Positions 40,155-48,154 of a stretch of DNA of 64,000 nt are shown one piece after another. The position numbers and the translations under genes were made by a program. A model generated the notes under the pieces. That model was not told the DNA's origin. It worked only from the letters and a program-made list of their open reading frames with translations, and ran no database searches. Location: assembly GCF_016863555.1 (NCBI RefSeq), contig NZ_BOPC01000007.1:1-64000 (forward strand), written 5' to 3'. Source of the stretch: Micromonospora qiuiae. GTDB taxonomy: Bacteria; Actinomycetota; Actinomycetes; Mycobacteriales; Micromonosporaceae. Position 1 is the stretch's first letter; each line of letters opens with the position of its first letter.

Positions 40155-40616
40155 ATGGGGGAGAGAGCTTGGCGTCGTACCGATGCATGGATCTTCGTTT
40201 CGTTGGTGATCGCCAGCGGCGCCGGCCGGCACCGTCGGTCCCCGACCACCCGCCGCCCCGAGGGCGTACGTCTGGCCGACGTGCTCTCCACCGCCGACCA
40301 CCTCGACCGGAGCATCCCCGAACGGCAGGACATCGAGGAGGCGGTCCGGCGGCTGCTCGGCGCCGGGCTGGTCGACGTCACCGACGGCTGGTTCCGGATC
40401 ACCCCCGACGGCGAACGGCTCTGGCGGTCCCGCCCCAGCGCCGGGCTGGCCACCATGGTCGACACCGTGCAGGGCGTGCTCACCCGCCGGTACGCTCCGG
40501 GCACCGCGGAGTGGCACCTCGACGAGAGCGAGCATGCCGCCGCCGTACAGGAATATTTCGTCCGGTCCATCCCGATGCCCCGGCGCTCGCCCGAGGGTCA
40601 CTCCGGCCGGAGCTGA
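40155..40616 (+). CDS. Winged-helix-like hypothetical protein
   Basis: 153 residues. The central part ([20 protein letters not shown], then [30 protein letters not shown]) has the spacing of a winged helix as in PadR or MarR-like proteins, in this case without a clear recognition helix. CAGAAT lies 6 bases before the ATG, so a leaderless message is likely. Convergent with hisF (10 bases between stops). Family common in actinomycetes but unnamed to me. Confidence 0.65.
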   Translation: MGERAWRRTDAWIFVSLVIASGAGRHRRSPTTRRPEGVRLADVLSTADHLDRSIPERQDIEEAVRRLLGAGLVDVTDGWFRITPDGERLWRSRPSAGLATMVDTVQGVLTRRYAPGTAEWHLDESEHAAAVQEYFVRSIPMPRRSPEGHSGRS

Positions 40617-40625
40617 TCGCGTCCG

Positions 40626-41393
40626 TCACCGGACGGGGTGCCCCGCAGCGCGCAACGCGTCCTTGACCTCGGCGACGGTCAGCTCACCGAAGTGGAAGAC
40701 GCTGGCCGCCAGCACGGCGTCGGCGCCCGCGCCGACCGCCGGGGGAAAGTGCGCCACCTCGCCCGCGCCGCCGCTGGCGATCACCGGCACGTCGACCACC
40801 CGGCGCACCGCGGCGATCAGTTCCAGGTCGAAGCCGGCCTTGGTGCCGTCGGCATCCATCGAGTTCAGCAGGATCTCCCCGGCGCCCAGCTCCGCACCGC
40901 GCCGTGCCCACCACACCGCGTCGAGCCCGGTGCCCCGCCGGCCACCGTGAGTGGTGACCTCGAAGCCGCTGGGGGTGATGCCGGCCGGGGCCCGCCGCAC
41001 GTCCAGGGAGAGCACCAGCACCTGCCGACCGAAGCGATCCGCGATCTCCGCGATCAGCTCGGGCCGGGCAATGGCCGCCGTGTTCACCCCGACCTTGTCG
41101 GCGCCGGCGCGCAGCAGGGTGTCCACGTCGGCCACCGTCCGGACGCCTCCACCCACGGTCAGCGGAATGGAGACCGACTCGGCGGTGCGCCGGACCACGT
41201 CGAGCATGGTGCCCCGGTCACTTGAGGAGGCGGTGACGTCGAGGAAGGTCAACTCGTCCGCGCCGGCCCGGTCGTACGCCGACGCCAGCTCGACCGGATC
41301 GCCGGCGTCCCGCAGGTCGAGGAAGTTGACCCCCTTGACCACGCGACCCGCGTCCACGTCGAGGCAGGGGATCACTCGCACCGCCACCGTCAT
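40626..41393 (-). CDS. hisF: Imidazole glycerol phosphate synthase cyclase subunit
   Basis: 255 residues. TIM barrel that uses ammonia from HisH to make imidazole glycerol phosphate and AICAR. Catalytic Asp in [11 protein letters not shown] (residue 12) and the second Asp in LSLDVRRA; phosphate motifs VGGGVRT and ASGGAGE. Last gene of the his run, separated from priA by 150 bases that hold repeat copy D. ATG start. Confidence 0.97.
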   Translation of the reverse strand: MTVAVRVIPCLDVDAGRVVKGVNFLDLRDAGDPVELASAYDRAGADELTFLDVTASSSDRGTMLDVVRRTAESVSIPLTVGGGVRTVADVDTLLRAGADKVGVNTAAIARPELIAEIADRFGRQVLVLSLDVRRAPAGITPSGFEVTTHGGRRGTGLDAVWWARRGAELGAGEILLNSMDADGTKAGFDLELIAAVRRVVDVPVIASGGAGEVAHFPPAVGAGADAVLAASVFHFGELTVAEVKDALRAAGHPVR

Positions 41394-41491
41394 GCCCCGA
41401 GCCTATCTTCCCGCGAACGGCGCCCCGACGCCGCGCACCCGCGCTGCGATGTCACGCGCAGCCGCGCTGCGTCGCCCGCACTCGCGCTGCG

Positions 41492-41549
41492 GTGTTAATA
41501 GGGGGCCCTTCCTCTACCGTAGGCGTTAATAAGGTGCCCTTCCTTACAC
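41492..41549 (-). repeat. Dispersed GGGCCC element, copy D
   Basis: 58 bases in two 29-base halves (GTGTTAATAGGGGGCCCTT..., then AGGCGTTAATAAGGTGCCCT...). On the minus strand it opens GTGTAAGGAAGG; this TAA is the stop codon of priA, the same arrangement as copy A at gltD. Sits between priA and hisF. Confidence 0.85.
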
Positions 41550-42269
41550 CTCGGCGAGGGTGCGGAGGGCTTGGGCGACGGTGAAGGCGCCGGCGTAGAG
41601 GGCCTTGCCGGCGATGACGCCCTCCACCCCGATCGGTTCCAGGGTGGCCAGCGCACGCAGGTCGTCCAGCGTCGAGACGCCGCCGGAGGCGATCACCGGG
41701 GCGTCGGTGCGGGCACACACCTCCCGCAGCAGGTCCAGGTTCGGCCCGCGCATGGTGCCGTCCTTGGTGATGTCGGTGACCACGTACCGGGAGGCCCCGG
41801 CCTTGTCCAGCCGCTCCAGCACCTCGTACAGGTCGCCGCCGTCGCGGGTCCACCCCCGGGCCGCCAGCGTGCGCCCGCGTACGTCCAGCCCGATGGCGAC
41901 CCGGTCGCCGTACTCGCCGCAGACCCGGTCGCACCACGCCGGGTCCTCCAGCGCGGCGGTGCCGATGTTCACCCGGGCGGCGCCGGTGGCCAGCGCGGCG
42001 CGCAGCGAGGCGTCGTCGCGGATGCCGCCGGAGAGTTCCACCCGTACGTCGAGGCGGCGCACCACGTCGGCGAGCAGTTCGGCGTTGGAACCCCGACCGA
42101 AGGCGGCGTCCAGGTCGACCAGGTGAATCCACTCGGCGCCGTCACGCTGCCAGGCCAGGGCGGCCTCCAGCGGGTCGCCGTAGGTGGTCTCGCTGCCGGC
42201 GGCGCCCTGCACGAGGCGGACGGCCTGGCCGTCGGCGACGTCCACGGCGGGCAACAGGGTGAGGCTCAC
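41544..42269 (-). CDS. priA: PriA, bifunctional HisA/TrpF isomerase
   Basis: 241 residues. In actinobacteria this (beta-alpha)8 enzyme isomerises both ProFAR (histidine, HisA reaction) and phosphoribosyl anthranilate (tryptophan, TrpF reaction). Catalytic Asp in [14 protein letters not shown] (residue 9 or 11) and second Asp in [14 protein letters not shown]; phosphate motifs LSGGIRD and ASGGVST. That it is PriA rather than plain HisA rests on lineage and on the absence of trpF here. The stop codon lies in repeat copy D. Upstream are a small membrane protein and hisH. Confidence 0.95.
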   Translation of the reverse strand: MSLTLLPAVDVADGQAVRLVQGAAGSETTYGDPLEAALAWQRDGAEWIHLVDLDAAFGRGSNAELLADVVRRLDVRVELSGGIRDDASLRAALATGAARVNIGTAALEDPAWCDRVCGEYGDRVAIGLDVRGRTLAARGWTRDGGDLYEVLERLDKAGASRYVVTDITKDGTMRGPNLDLLREVCARTDAPVIASGGVSTLDDLRALATLEPIGVEGVIAGKALYAGAFTVAQALRTLAEV

Positions 42270-42287
42270 GTGTCTTTGTCCTCTCGA

Positions 42288-42611
42288 TCAAAAACGGCGG
42301 TCCAGGGCGATCACCACGATCACCGGCAGTACGAGCAACAACAGCATGACCAGCATGACGCGCAGCGCCAGGTCGGGCACGAACAGCCAGATCAGGACGA
42401 CCGCCGCCAGGCTCAGCGCCACGATGCTGGCCCGCTCGCCCCGGGAGTATCTCGGCAGGCGTCCCGTCCGGCCACGGCGTACGGTCGGCACCAGCCGGCG
42501 GACCAGCGCCCGGCGACGGGCCCGCCGGGCCAGCGCACGTTCCCGCACCAACCGGCGCCGGGCCGCCTCCGCCTCGCGGGCCGCCCGCCGCCGGGCCCGT
42601 TCCTTGCTCAC
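42288..42611 (-). CDS. Small basic membrane protein in the his operon
   Basis: 107 residues from a GTG with GGAGG 5 bases upstream; a longer frame to 42680 is not supported. The first 60 residues are highly basic and helical (KERARRRAAREAEAARRRL), followed by two hydrophobic segments (IVALSLAAVVLIWLF and VMLVMLLLLVLPVIVVIAL). No family recognised. Its position between hisH and priA is shared with other actinomycetes as far as I recall, but the role is unknown. Confidence 0.7.
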   Translation of the reverse strand: MSKERARRRAAREAEAARRRLVRERALARRARRRALVRRLVPTVRRGRTGRLPRYSRGERASIVALSLAAVVLIWLFVPDLALRVMLVMLLLLVLPVIVVIALDRRF

Positions 42612-42722
42612 CGCGACCTCCAGCACGACCCACCCAACGGCACATTCGGCCACGATCCGCCCGGCGGCCCAGCCGGCCACGATCGGCCCACCCGCACACC
42701 CGGCCGCGGCCGGGCCGCCCGC

Positions 42723-43376
42723 TCAGCCACTGATGGGCATGGTGGCCAGCCAGTTGCGCAGCAACGCGGCACCGGTGTCGGCGGACTTCTCGGGGTGGAA
42801 CTGGGCGGCCGACAGCGCGCCACGTTCCACCGCGGCGACGAAGTCGGTCTCGTGATGGGCCGTGGTCACCCGGGCGCCGGTCGCGGAGAGCGCGGCGGTG
42901 TCGCAGACGGCGTACGAGTGGACGAAGTAGAACCGGCTGTCGGCCGGCAACCCGGCGAAGAGAACCGAGCCCACCGGCGGATGCACCGTGTTCCACCCCA
43001 TGTGCGGCAGTCGGGCGGCGGCGAGCCGGGTGACGCCGCCCGGCAGCAGGCCCAAGCCCTTGGTGACGACCCCGTGCTCGTCGCCGGACTCGAAGAGGAT
43101 CTGCATGCCCACGCAGATGCCCAGCACCGGGCGGCCGGCGGCGACCCGCTCGGCGATCACCGGCCCGGCACCGAGCGCCTCGATGCCGGCCATGCACGCG
43201 GCGAAGGCGCCGACCCCGGGCACCACCAGACCGTCGGCGGCGGCCGCGGCGGCCAGATCGTCGGTGACCAGCACGTCGGCACCGGCCGCGGTCAGCGCCC
43301 GCTCCGCCGAACGCAGGTTGCCTGAGCCGTGGTCGAGCACCACGACGCGGCGGCGCTGGCCCCCGAGGGCCGTCAC
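42723..43376 (-). CDS. hisH: Imidazole glycerol phosphate synthase glutaminase subunit
   Basis: 217 residues. Class I glutamine amidotransferase delivering ammonia to HisF. Nucleophile Cys in GICVGMQILFE and the His-Glu pair in QFHPEKS; oxyanion region PGVGAFAACM. GTG start overlaps the stop of the small membrane gene before it (GTGA), so translation is coupled. Confidence 0.97.
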   Translation of the reverse strand: MTALGGQRRRVVVLDHGSGNLRSAERALTAAGADVLVTDDLAAAAAADGLVVPGVGAFAACMAGIEALGAGPVIAERVAAGRPVLGICVGMQILFESGDEHGVVTKGLGLLPGGVTRLAAARLPHMGWNTVHPPVGSVLFAGLPADSRFYFVHSYAVCDTAALSATGARVTTAHHETDFVAAVERGALSAAQFHPEKSADTGAALLRNWLATMPISG

Positions 43377-43546
43377 GACCCCTCCCCGGGCAGCAGCCAC
43401 AGCACCCCGGCGGCGGTGGCCAGCACCGCGAGCAGGCCGGTCACCACCACGGCACCCCGTGGCGCCCCCTGCCGGTGCAGAGACAGCGTCCCGCCCACCA
43501 GGACCCCGGCGAAGATCAGCAACAGTGTGGGCAGCACCGCCCTCAT
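43373..43546 (-). CDS. Small membrane protein, 57 aa
   Basis: ATG at 43546 (a GTG at 43555 is in frame) with AGGGG upstream. Two hydrophobic segments: VLPTLLLIFAGVLVGG and AVVVTGLLAVLATAAGVLWL with a short basic loop between them. Coupled to hisH by a 4-base overlap, so it belongs to the his operon. No family recognised; the hairpin shape resembles other tiny actinomycete membrane proteins. Confidence 0.65.
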   Translation of the reverse strand: MRAVLPTLLLIFAGVLVGGTLSLHRQGAPRGAVVVTGLLAVLATAAGVLWLLPGEGS

Positions 43547-43604
43547 CGGCGCCACCCCTGCTTCGGTCCGGTCGCCGCGGCGCGCACCGGCACGCGCGGT
43601 GCGC

Positions 43605-44216
43605 TCACAGGGCGCCCTTGGTGCTGGGGATCGTGCCGGCCGCCCGCGGATCCACGGCGGTGGCCTCCCGCAGCGCCCGGGAGACCGCCTTGAACTGCGC
43701 CTCCACCACGTGGTGTGCGTCCGGGTGGCCGCCGGGACGGGCCGCCCGCAGCACGTCCACGTGCAGGGTGATCCGGGCCGCCTGGCCGAAGGACTCCCAG
43801 ATGTGCCGGGTCATGCTGGTCGGGTAGACCGGCCCGATGTAGGGGGCCAGGGGCGGCTCGTCGTGCACGACGTACGGCCGGCCGGACAGGTCCACGGCGG
43901 CGCGGACCAGCACCTCGTCCATCGGGACGGTGGCCGAGCCGTAGCGCCGGATGCCGACCTTGTCTCCCAGCGCCTGGTCGAACGCGGCGCCGAGGGCCAA
44001 CGCGGTGTCCTCCATGGTGTGGTGGGCGTCGATCTCCAGGTCACCCACCGTCTGCACGGTCAGGTCGAAGCCGCCGTGCCGGGCGATCTGGTGCAGCATG
44101 TGGTCGTAGAAGCCGACCCCGGTGCTGATCTCGGCCGCTCCGGTGCCGTCGAGGCCGATCTCGACGAGAACCTTGGTCTCCTTGGTGATCCGCTCCACCC
44201 GGGCGGTCCGGCTCAT
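43605..44216 (-). CDS. hisB: Imidazoleglycerol-phosphate dehydratase
   Basis: 203 residues, dehydratase only, without the phosphatase domain found in enterobacterial HisB. Metal-binding repeats [10 protein letters not shown] and [12 protein letters not shown], plus [17 protein letters not shown] overlaps the hisC stop (ATGA). The frame continues upstream through hisC antisense-like sequence, which is not coding for HisB. Confidence 0.97.
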   Translation of the reverse strand: MSRTARVERITKETKVLVEIGLDGTGAAEISTGVGFYDHMLHQIARHGGFDLTVQTVGDLEIDAHHTMEDTALALGAAFDQALGDKVGIRRYGSATVPMDEVLVRAAVDLSGRPYVVHDEPPLAPYIGPVYPTSMTRHIWESFGQAARITLHVDVLRAARPGGHPDAHHVVEAQFKAVSRALREATAVDPRAAGTIPSTKGAL

Positions 44217-45331
44217 GGTGTGCCTTTCGTCGGTGACTGCGGGGCGGACGGGCCCTCGCGCTGAATCTTGTCCATGGCTGCAAGGAAGGCGTCGGTCTCG
44301 GCCGGGGTGCCGGCGGTGACCCGAAGCCAGCCGGGCAGGCCCACGTCGCGGACCAGCACCCCCTGGTCGAGCAGCGCCCGCCAGGCCACGGACTGGTCGC
44401 CGCCGACCTCGTACAGCACGAAGTTGGCGTCGCTGTCGGCGACCCGCAGGCCACTGCGGCGCAGCTCGGCGACGATCCGGTCGCGCTGTTCGGAGATCGC
44501 GGCAACCGTACCGAGCAGCAGGTCGCGGTGCGCCAGCGCGGCCCGGGCGGCGGCCTGGGTGAGCGCGGAGAGGTGGTACGGCAGGCGCACCAACTGCACG
44601 GCCGCCACCACGGCCGGGTCGGCCGCCAGGTAACCCAGCCGCCCGCCGGCGAACCCGAACGCCTTGCTCATCGTGCGGGTCACCACCAGCCGCGGGTGGC
44701 CGGGCAGCACCGCCAGGGCACTCACCGTGCCCGGCCGGGCGAACTCGGCGTACGCCTCGTCGACCACCACCATCCCGGGCGCGACGTCGAGCACGGCGGC
44801 GATCACGGCCGGATCGAGCGCCGTCCCGGTGGGGTTGTTCGGCGAGCAGAGGAAGACCACGTCCGGGCGGTGCTCGCGGACCTGGGCCACCGCCTCGTCG
44901 ACGGTCAGCCCGAAGTCGACGCCCCGGCGAGCCGGCACCCAGCGGGTGCCGGTGCCCAACGCCAGCAGCGGGTGCATGGAGTACGCCGGAGTGAAGCCGA
45001 GCGCGCTGCGCCCGGGACCGCCGAACGCCTGGAGCAGCTGCTGCTGGATCTCGTTGGAGCCGTTGGCCGCCCACACCCCTTCGGGGTCGAGCCCGTGACC
45101 GAGGTAGGCGGCCAGGTCGGCGCGGAGCGCCAGCGCGTCCCGGTCCGGGTAGCGGTTGAGGTCACGCAACTCGGCCGCGACGGCCTTGCCGATCGCCTCG
45201 ACCACCGGCTCCGGCACCGGGTAGGAGTTCTCGTTGGTGTTCAGCCGCACCGGCACGTCCAGCTGCGGCGCGCCGTACGGCGACAGCCCGCGCAGGTCGT
45301 CCCGGATCGGCAGGTCGTTCAGGCTGGTCAT
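44213..45331 (-). CDS. hisC: Histidinol-phosphate aminotransferase
   Basis: 372 residues. PLP fold type I transaminase. PLP lysine in [17 protein letters not shown] (about residue 228), CSPNNPTGT and the Tyr/Arg set [13 protein letters not shown] overlaps the hisD stop by 4 bases. Confidence 0.97.
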   Translation of the reverse strand: MTSLNDLPIRDDLRGLSPYGAPQLDVPVRLNTNENSYPVPEPVVEAIGKAVAAELRDLNRYPDRDALALRADLAAYLGHGLDPEGVWAANGSNEIQQQLLQAFGGPGRSALGFTPAYSMHPLLALGTGTRWVPARRGVDFGLTVDEAVAQVREHRPDVVFLCSPNNPTGTALDPAVIAAVLDVAPGMVVVDEAYAEFARPGTVSALAVLPGHPRLVVTRTMSKAFGFAGGRLGYLAADPAVVAAVQLVRLPYHLSALTQAAARAALAHRDLLLGTVAAISEQRDRIVAELRRSGLRVADSDANFVLYEVGGDQSVAWRALLDQGVLVRDVGLPGWLRVTAGTPAETDAFLAAMDKIQREGPSAPQSPTKGTP

Positions 45332-46650
45332 GCCGGCTTCCCCGGGAAACGGGCGGTGACCGCCTGGCCGTGGGCCGGCAGGTCCTCGGCGTCGGCCAGG
45401 GTGACCACGTGCGGGGCGACCTCCCGCAGCGCCGCCTCGGTGTACTCCACCACGTGGATGCCGCGCAGGAAGGACTGCACGGAGAGCCCGGACGAGTGCC
45501 GCGCGCAGCCGCCGGTGGGCAGCACGTGGTTGGAGCCGGCGCAGTAGTCCCCCAACGAGACCGGCGAGTACGCCCCAACGAAGATCGCCCCGGCGTTGCG
45601 TACCCGCATGGCCCACTCCCGGGCGTCGGCAGTCTGGATCTCCAGGTGCTCCGCCGCGTACGCGTCGACCACCCGCAGCCCGGCCGTCAGGTCGTCGACC
45701 AGCACGACACCGCTCTGCTCGCCGCCCAGGGCCGTGCCGACCCGGTCGGCGTGCTTGGTGGCCGGCACGCGCCGGGCCAGTTCGCGGTCCACCGCGTCGG
45801 CCAGCGCCACCGACGGGGTGACCAGCACGCTGGCCGCGAGCGGGTCGTGCTCGGCCTGGCTGATCAGGTCGGCGGCGACGTGCCCCGGGTCGGCGGTGTC
45901 GTCGGCGAGGATGGCGATCTCGGTCGGGCCGGCCTCGGCATCGATGCCCACCACACCGCGCAGCAGCCGCTTGGCAGCGGTCACCCAGATGTTGCCCGGG
46001 CCGGTGATCATGTCGACCGGGTCGCAGTGGGCGCTGCCGGCGGCATCGGTCGCGCAGCCGTACGCCAGCATGGCCACGGCCTGGGCGCCCCCGACGGCGT
46101 ACACCTCGTCGACGCCGAGCAGCGCGCAGGCGGCCAGCACCCGCGCGTCGGGCAGGCCGCCGTTGTCCCGCTGCGGCGGGCTGGCCACCACCAGCGACCG
46201 GACGCCGGCCGCCTGGGCGGGCACCACGTTCATCACCACGGTCGACGGGTACATCGCCAGGCCACCGGGCACGTAGAGGCCGACCCGGTCGACCGGGACC
46301 CAACGCTCGGTGACCGTGCCGCCCGGCACCACCTGGGTGGTGTGATCGGTACGCCGCTGGTCGGCGTGCACCTTGCGGGCCCGCGAGATCGACTCCAGCA
46401 GCGCGGCGCGGACCTGCGGATCCAGCGTGCCCTCCGCGGCGGCGATCGCCTCGGCGGGCACGCGCAGCGTCTCCGGGGCCACCCCGTCGAACCGCTCGCT
46501 GGCCTCGCGGACGGCCGGGTAGCCATGCTCGCGGACCGCCTCCACGACGGGACGGATCTGCTCGACGGCCGCCGAGACGTCGAGCCGAGCGCGGGGCAGC
46601 AGGTGGCGCGGATCGGGCGCGCCACCGCGCAGGTCGATGCGGTTCAACAC
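45328..46650 (-). CDS. hisD: Histidinol dehydrogenase
   Basis: 440 residues. Last two oxidations of histidine synthesis, NAD and zinc dependent. Typical blocks: [62 protein letters not shown] and [12 protein letters not shown] start with TAGACT 7 bases upstream and no ribosome site: leaderless, first gene of the his operon. Confidence 0.97.
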   Translation of the reverse strand: MLNRIDLRGGAPDPRHLLPRARLDVSAAVEQIRPVVEAVREHGYPAVREASERFDGVAPETLRVPAEAIAAAEGTLDPQVRAALLESISRARKVHADQRRTDHTTQVVPGGTVTERWVPVDRVGLYVPGGLAMYPSTVVMNVVPAQAAGVRSLVVASPPQRDNGGLPDARVLAACALLGVDEVYAVGGAQAVAMLAYGCATDAAGSAHCDPVDMITGPGNIWVTAAKRLLRGVVGIDAEAGPTEIAILADDTADPGHVAADLISQAEHDPLAASVLVTPSVALADAVDRELARRVPATKHADRVGTALGGEQSGVVLVDDLTAGLRVVDAYAAEHLEIQTADAREWAMRVRNAGAIFVGAYSPVSLGDYCAGSNHVLPTGGCARHSSGLSVQSFLRGIHVVEYTEAALREVAPHVVTLADAEDLPAHGQAVTARFPGKPA

Positions 46651-46657
46651 CCCTGCG

Positions 46658-46663
46658 AGTCTA
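46658..46663 (-). promoter_or_regulatory. -10 box of the his operon
   Basis: TAGACT on the minus strand, 7 bases before the hisD GTG. No good -35 hexamer is visible 16-18 bases upstream, which is GC-rich. Confidence 0.5.
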
Positions 46664-46744
46664 GGCGGCCCCGCGCCGGGCCGGCCCGCGCCGCCCGCTG
46701 GCCGGGACGGTGAGGCGGGACACGCCGGGCGTTGCCGGTGCGGC

Positions 46745-46750
46745 TACCCT
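46745..46750 (+). promoter_or_regulatory. -10 box of the LON-domain gene
   Basis: TACCCT, 7 bases before the GTG at 46758; no ribosome binding site, so probably leaderless. Only about 80 bases from the opposing his promoter. Confidence 0.45.
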
Positions 46751-46757
46751 CGATCAC

Positions 46758-47459
46758 GTGACCGCACGGCTGCCGGTGTTCCCGCTCGCCACAGTGCTCT
46801 TCCCCGGGCTGGTGCTGCCGCTGCACATCTTCGAGGAGCGCTACCGCGCCCTGGTCCGGCACCTGGTCGAGCTGCCCGAGGGGACACCGCGCGAGTTCGG
46901 TGTGGTGGCGATCCGCAGCGGCTGGGAGGTGGCGCCCGCCTCCGGCCGCGTCGTTCCCGGCAGCAGTGAGGTGCAGCTCTACGAGGTGGGCTGCACCGCA
47001 CAGCTGCGGCAGGTCACCGAGTTGGCCGACGGTGGCTTCGACATCGTCACCGTGGGGCGGCGGCGGTTCCGGGTGACGGAGGTGGACCACCACTGGGCGC
47101 CGTATCTGACCGCCGAGGTGCAGTGGCTGCCCGAGCCGGAGGGCCCGGACGAGACGACCGGCCAGCTGGCGGCGCGGGTTATCGCCGTCTTCCGGCACTA
47201 TCTCGGCCTGATCCGGGACGAGTCCGGCCAGTTGACCGAGCAGCTGCCGGAGGACCCGAGCGTGCTCTCCCACCTGGTGGCCGCGACGGCGGCCCTGACC
47301 GTGGCGGACCGGCAGCGGCTGCTCGAAATCGACGACACCGCGGCCCGGCTGCGCGCCGAGTTGCACCTGCTCAACCGCGAGGTGGCTCTGCTGCGTCAGG
47401 TGCGGGCGGTTCCGGTGCCGCTGGCGGAGCTGGCCACGGCGCCGCCGGCCCCGAACTGA
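46758..47459 (+). CDS. LON peptidase substrate-binding domain protein
   Basis: 233 residues. Stand-alone PUA-like LON N-terminal domain (PF02190): LPVFPLATVLFPGLVLPLHI and FEERYRALVRH at the start, FGVVAIRSGWEV, then GFDIVTVGRRRFRV. No ATPase or protease domain. Widespread in bacteria; role unclear. Leaderless GTG. Its 3' end overlaps the convergent DUF2567 gene by 89 bases. Confidence 0.88.
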   Translation: MTARLPVFPLATVLFPGLVLPLHIFEERYRALVRHLVELPEGTPREFGVVAIRSGWEVAPASGRVVPGSSEVQLYEVGCTAQLRQVTELADGGFDIVTVGRRRFRVTEVDHHWAPYLTAEVQWLPEPEGPDETTGQLAARVIAVFRHYLGLIRDESGQLTEQLPEDPSVLSHLVAATAALTVADRQRLLEIDDTAARLRAELHLLNREVALLRQVRAVPVPLAELATAPPAPN

Positions 47460-48105
47460 CCGGGCCCGGCCAGGGCGGGCCCAGCTGCGGATCCGGTTCC
47501 GGCTCCGGACGCAGCGACGGCCACCGCGACCAGCCGGCCAGCAGGGTGTACGCCACCGCGGCGCCGAACGCCGGCAGCAGCACGTTGCCGTACGGCACCG
47601 GCAGCACCCCGAACAGCAGCTCGATCCCGCCGGCGCGCAGGTCGGGCGGCTTGGTGAAGGCCGTTCCGTCCGGGGCGGTCTCCAGCAGCCGCTGGTAGGT
47701 GCCCAGCCCGATCCGGCGCCCGACCTGCCAGGCCACCAGCGCGGCGGCGAACGCGCCGACCACGACCGTGACCAGCCCGACCGGTCCCCGCCGGCGGCTC
47801 AGCACGAACCACACGGCGAGGGCGGCGAGCACCCCGAAGCCCAGCCCGAGCAGGCTGAACCAACCGTCGGCCGCGACCGGTTGCTCCGGCTGCGGCTGGC
47901 CGTACACCGCGCCCTCGGCGGTCTTGACGACCGGTGTGGCGGGGGCGATCGCCACCCAGAGCAGCCCCAGCGGGGCGCCCAGCAGGCCCAGGACCAGCAG
48001 CGTCGCCGCCACTGGCCAGGCGGACCGGCCCGGGGCGACGGGCGGTGACGGGTCGGCCGGCGGTGCCGGCGCGGGCGGTTCGGCGGCGGGGGTGTCGGGG
48101 CTCAC
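47371..48105 (-). CDS. DUF2567 membrane protein
   Basis: 244 residues from a GTG with GGGAGG 8 bases upstream. Actinobacterial membrane protein with four hydrophobic segments (VAATLLVLGLLGAPLGLLWV, LLGLGFGVLAALAVWFVL, VTVVVGAFAAALVAW, LLPAFGAAVAYTLLAGW), flanked by Pro/Ala-rich ends. Pattern fits DUF2567. The last 30 residues, PAPPAAPEPPAPDAAEPPRG-like, are read from the strand opposite to the end of the LON gene. Function unknown. Confidence 0.8.
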   Translation of the reverse strand: MSPDTPAAEPPAPAPPADPSPPVAPGRSAWPVAATLLVLGLLGAPLGLLWVAIAPATPVVKTAEGAVYGQPQPEQPVAADGWFSLLGLGFGVLAALAVWFVLSRRRGPVGLVTVVVGAFAAALVAWQVGRRIGLGTYQRLLETAPDGTAFTKPPDLRAGGIELLFGVLPVPYGNVLLPAFGAAVAYTLLAGWSRWPSLRPEPEPDPQLGPPWPGPVSSGPAAPWPAPPAAPEPPAPDAAEPPRG

Positions 48106-48154
48106 CCGATGATCCTCCCAGTTGCCGGCGCTCGCCGTGCGCGGTGTCGTCACC

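Noticed and set aside
44217-45074. Extended N-terminus of HisB
   Set aside because: Overlaps hisC in a wrong frame; HisB begins at 44216 with an ATGA overlap.
45332-46303. Extended N-terminus of HisC in the same frame
   Set aside because: Runs over hisD in a wrong frame; HisC begins at 45331.
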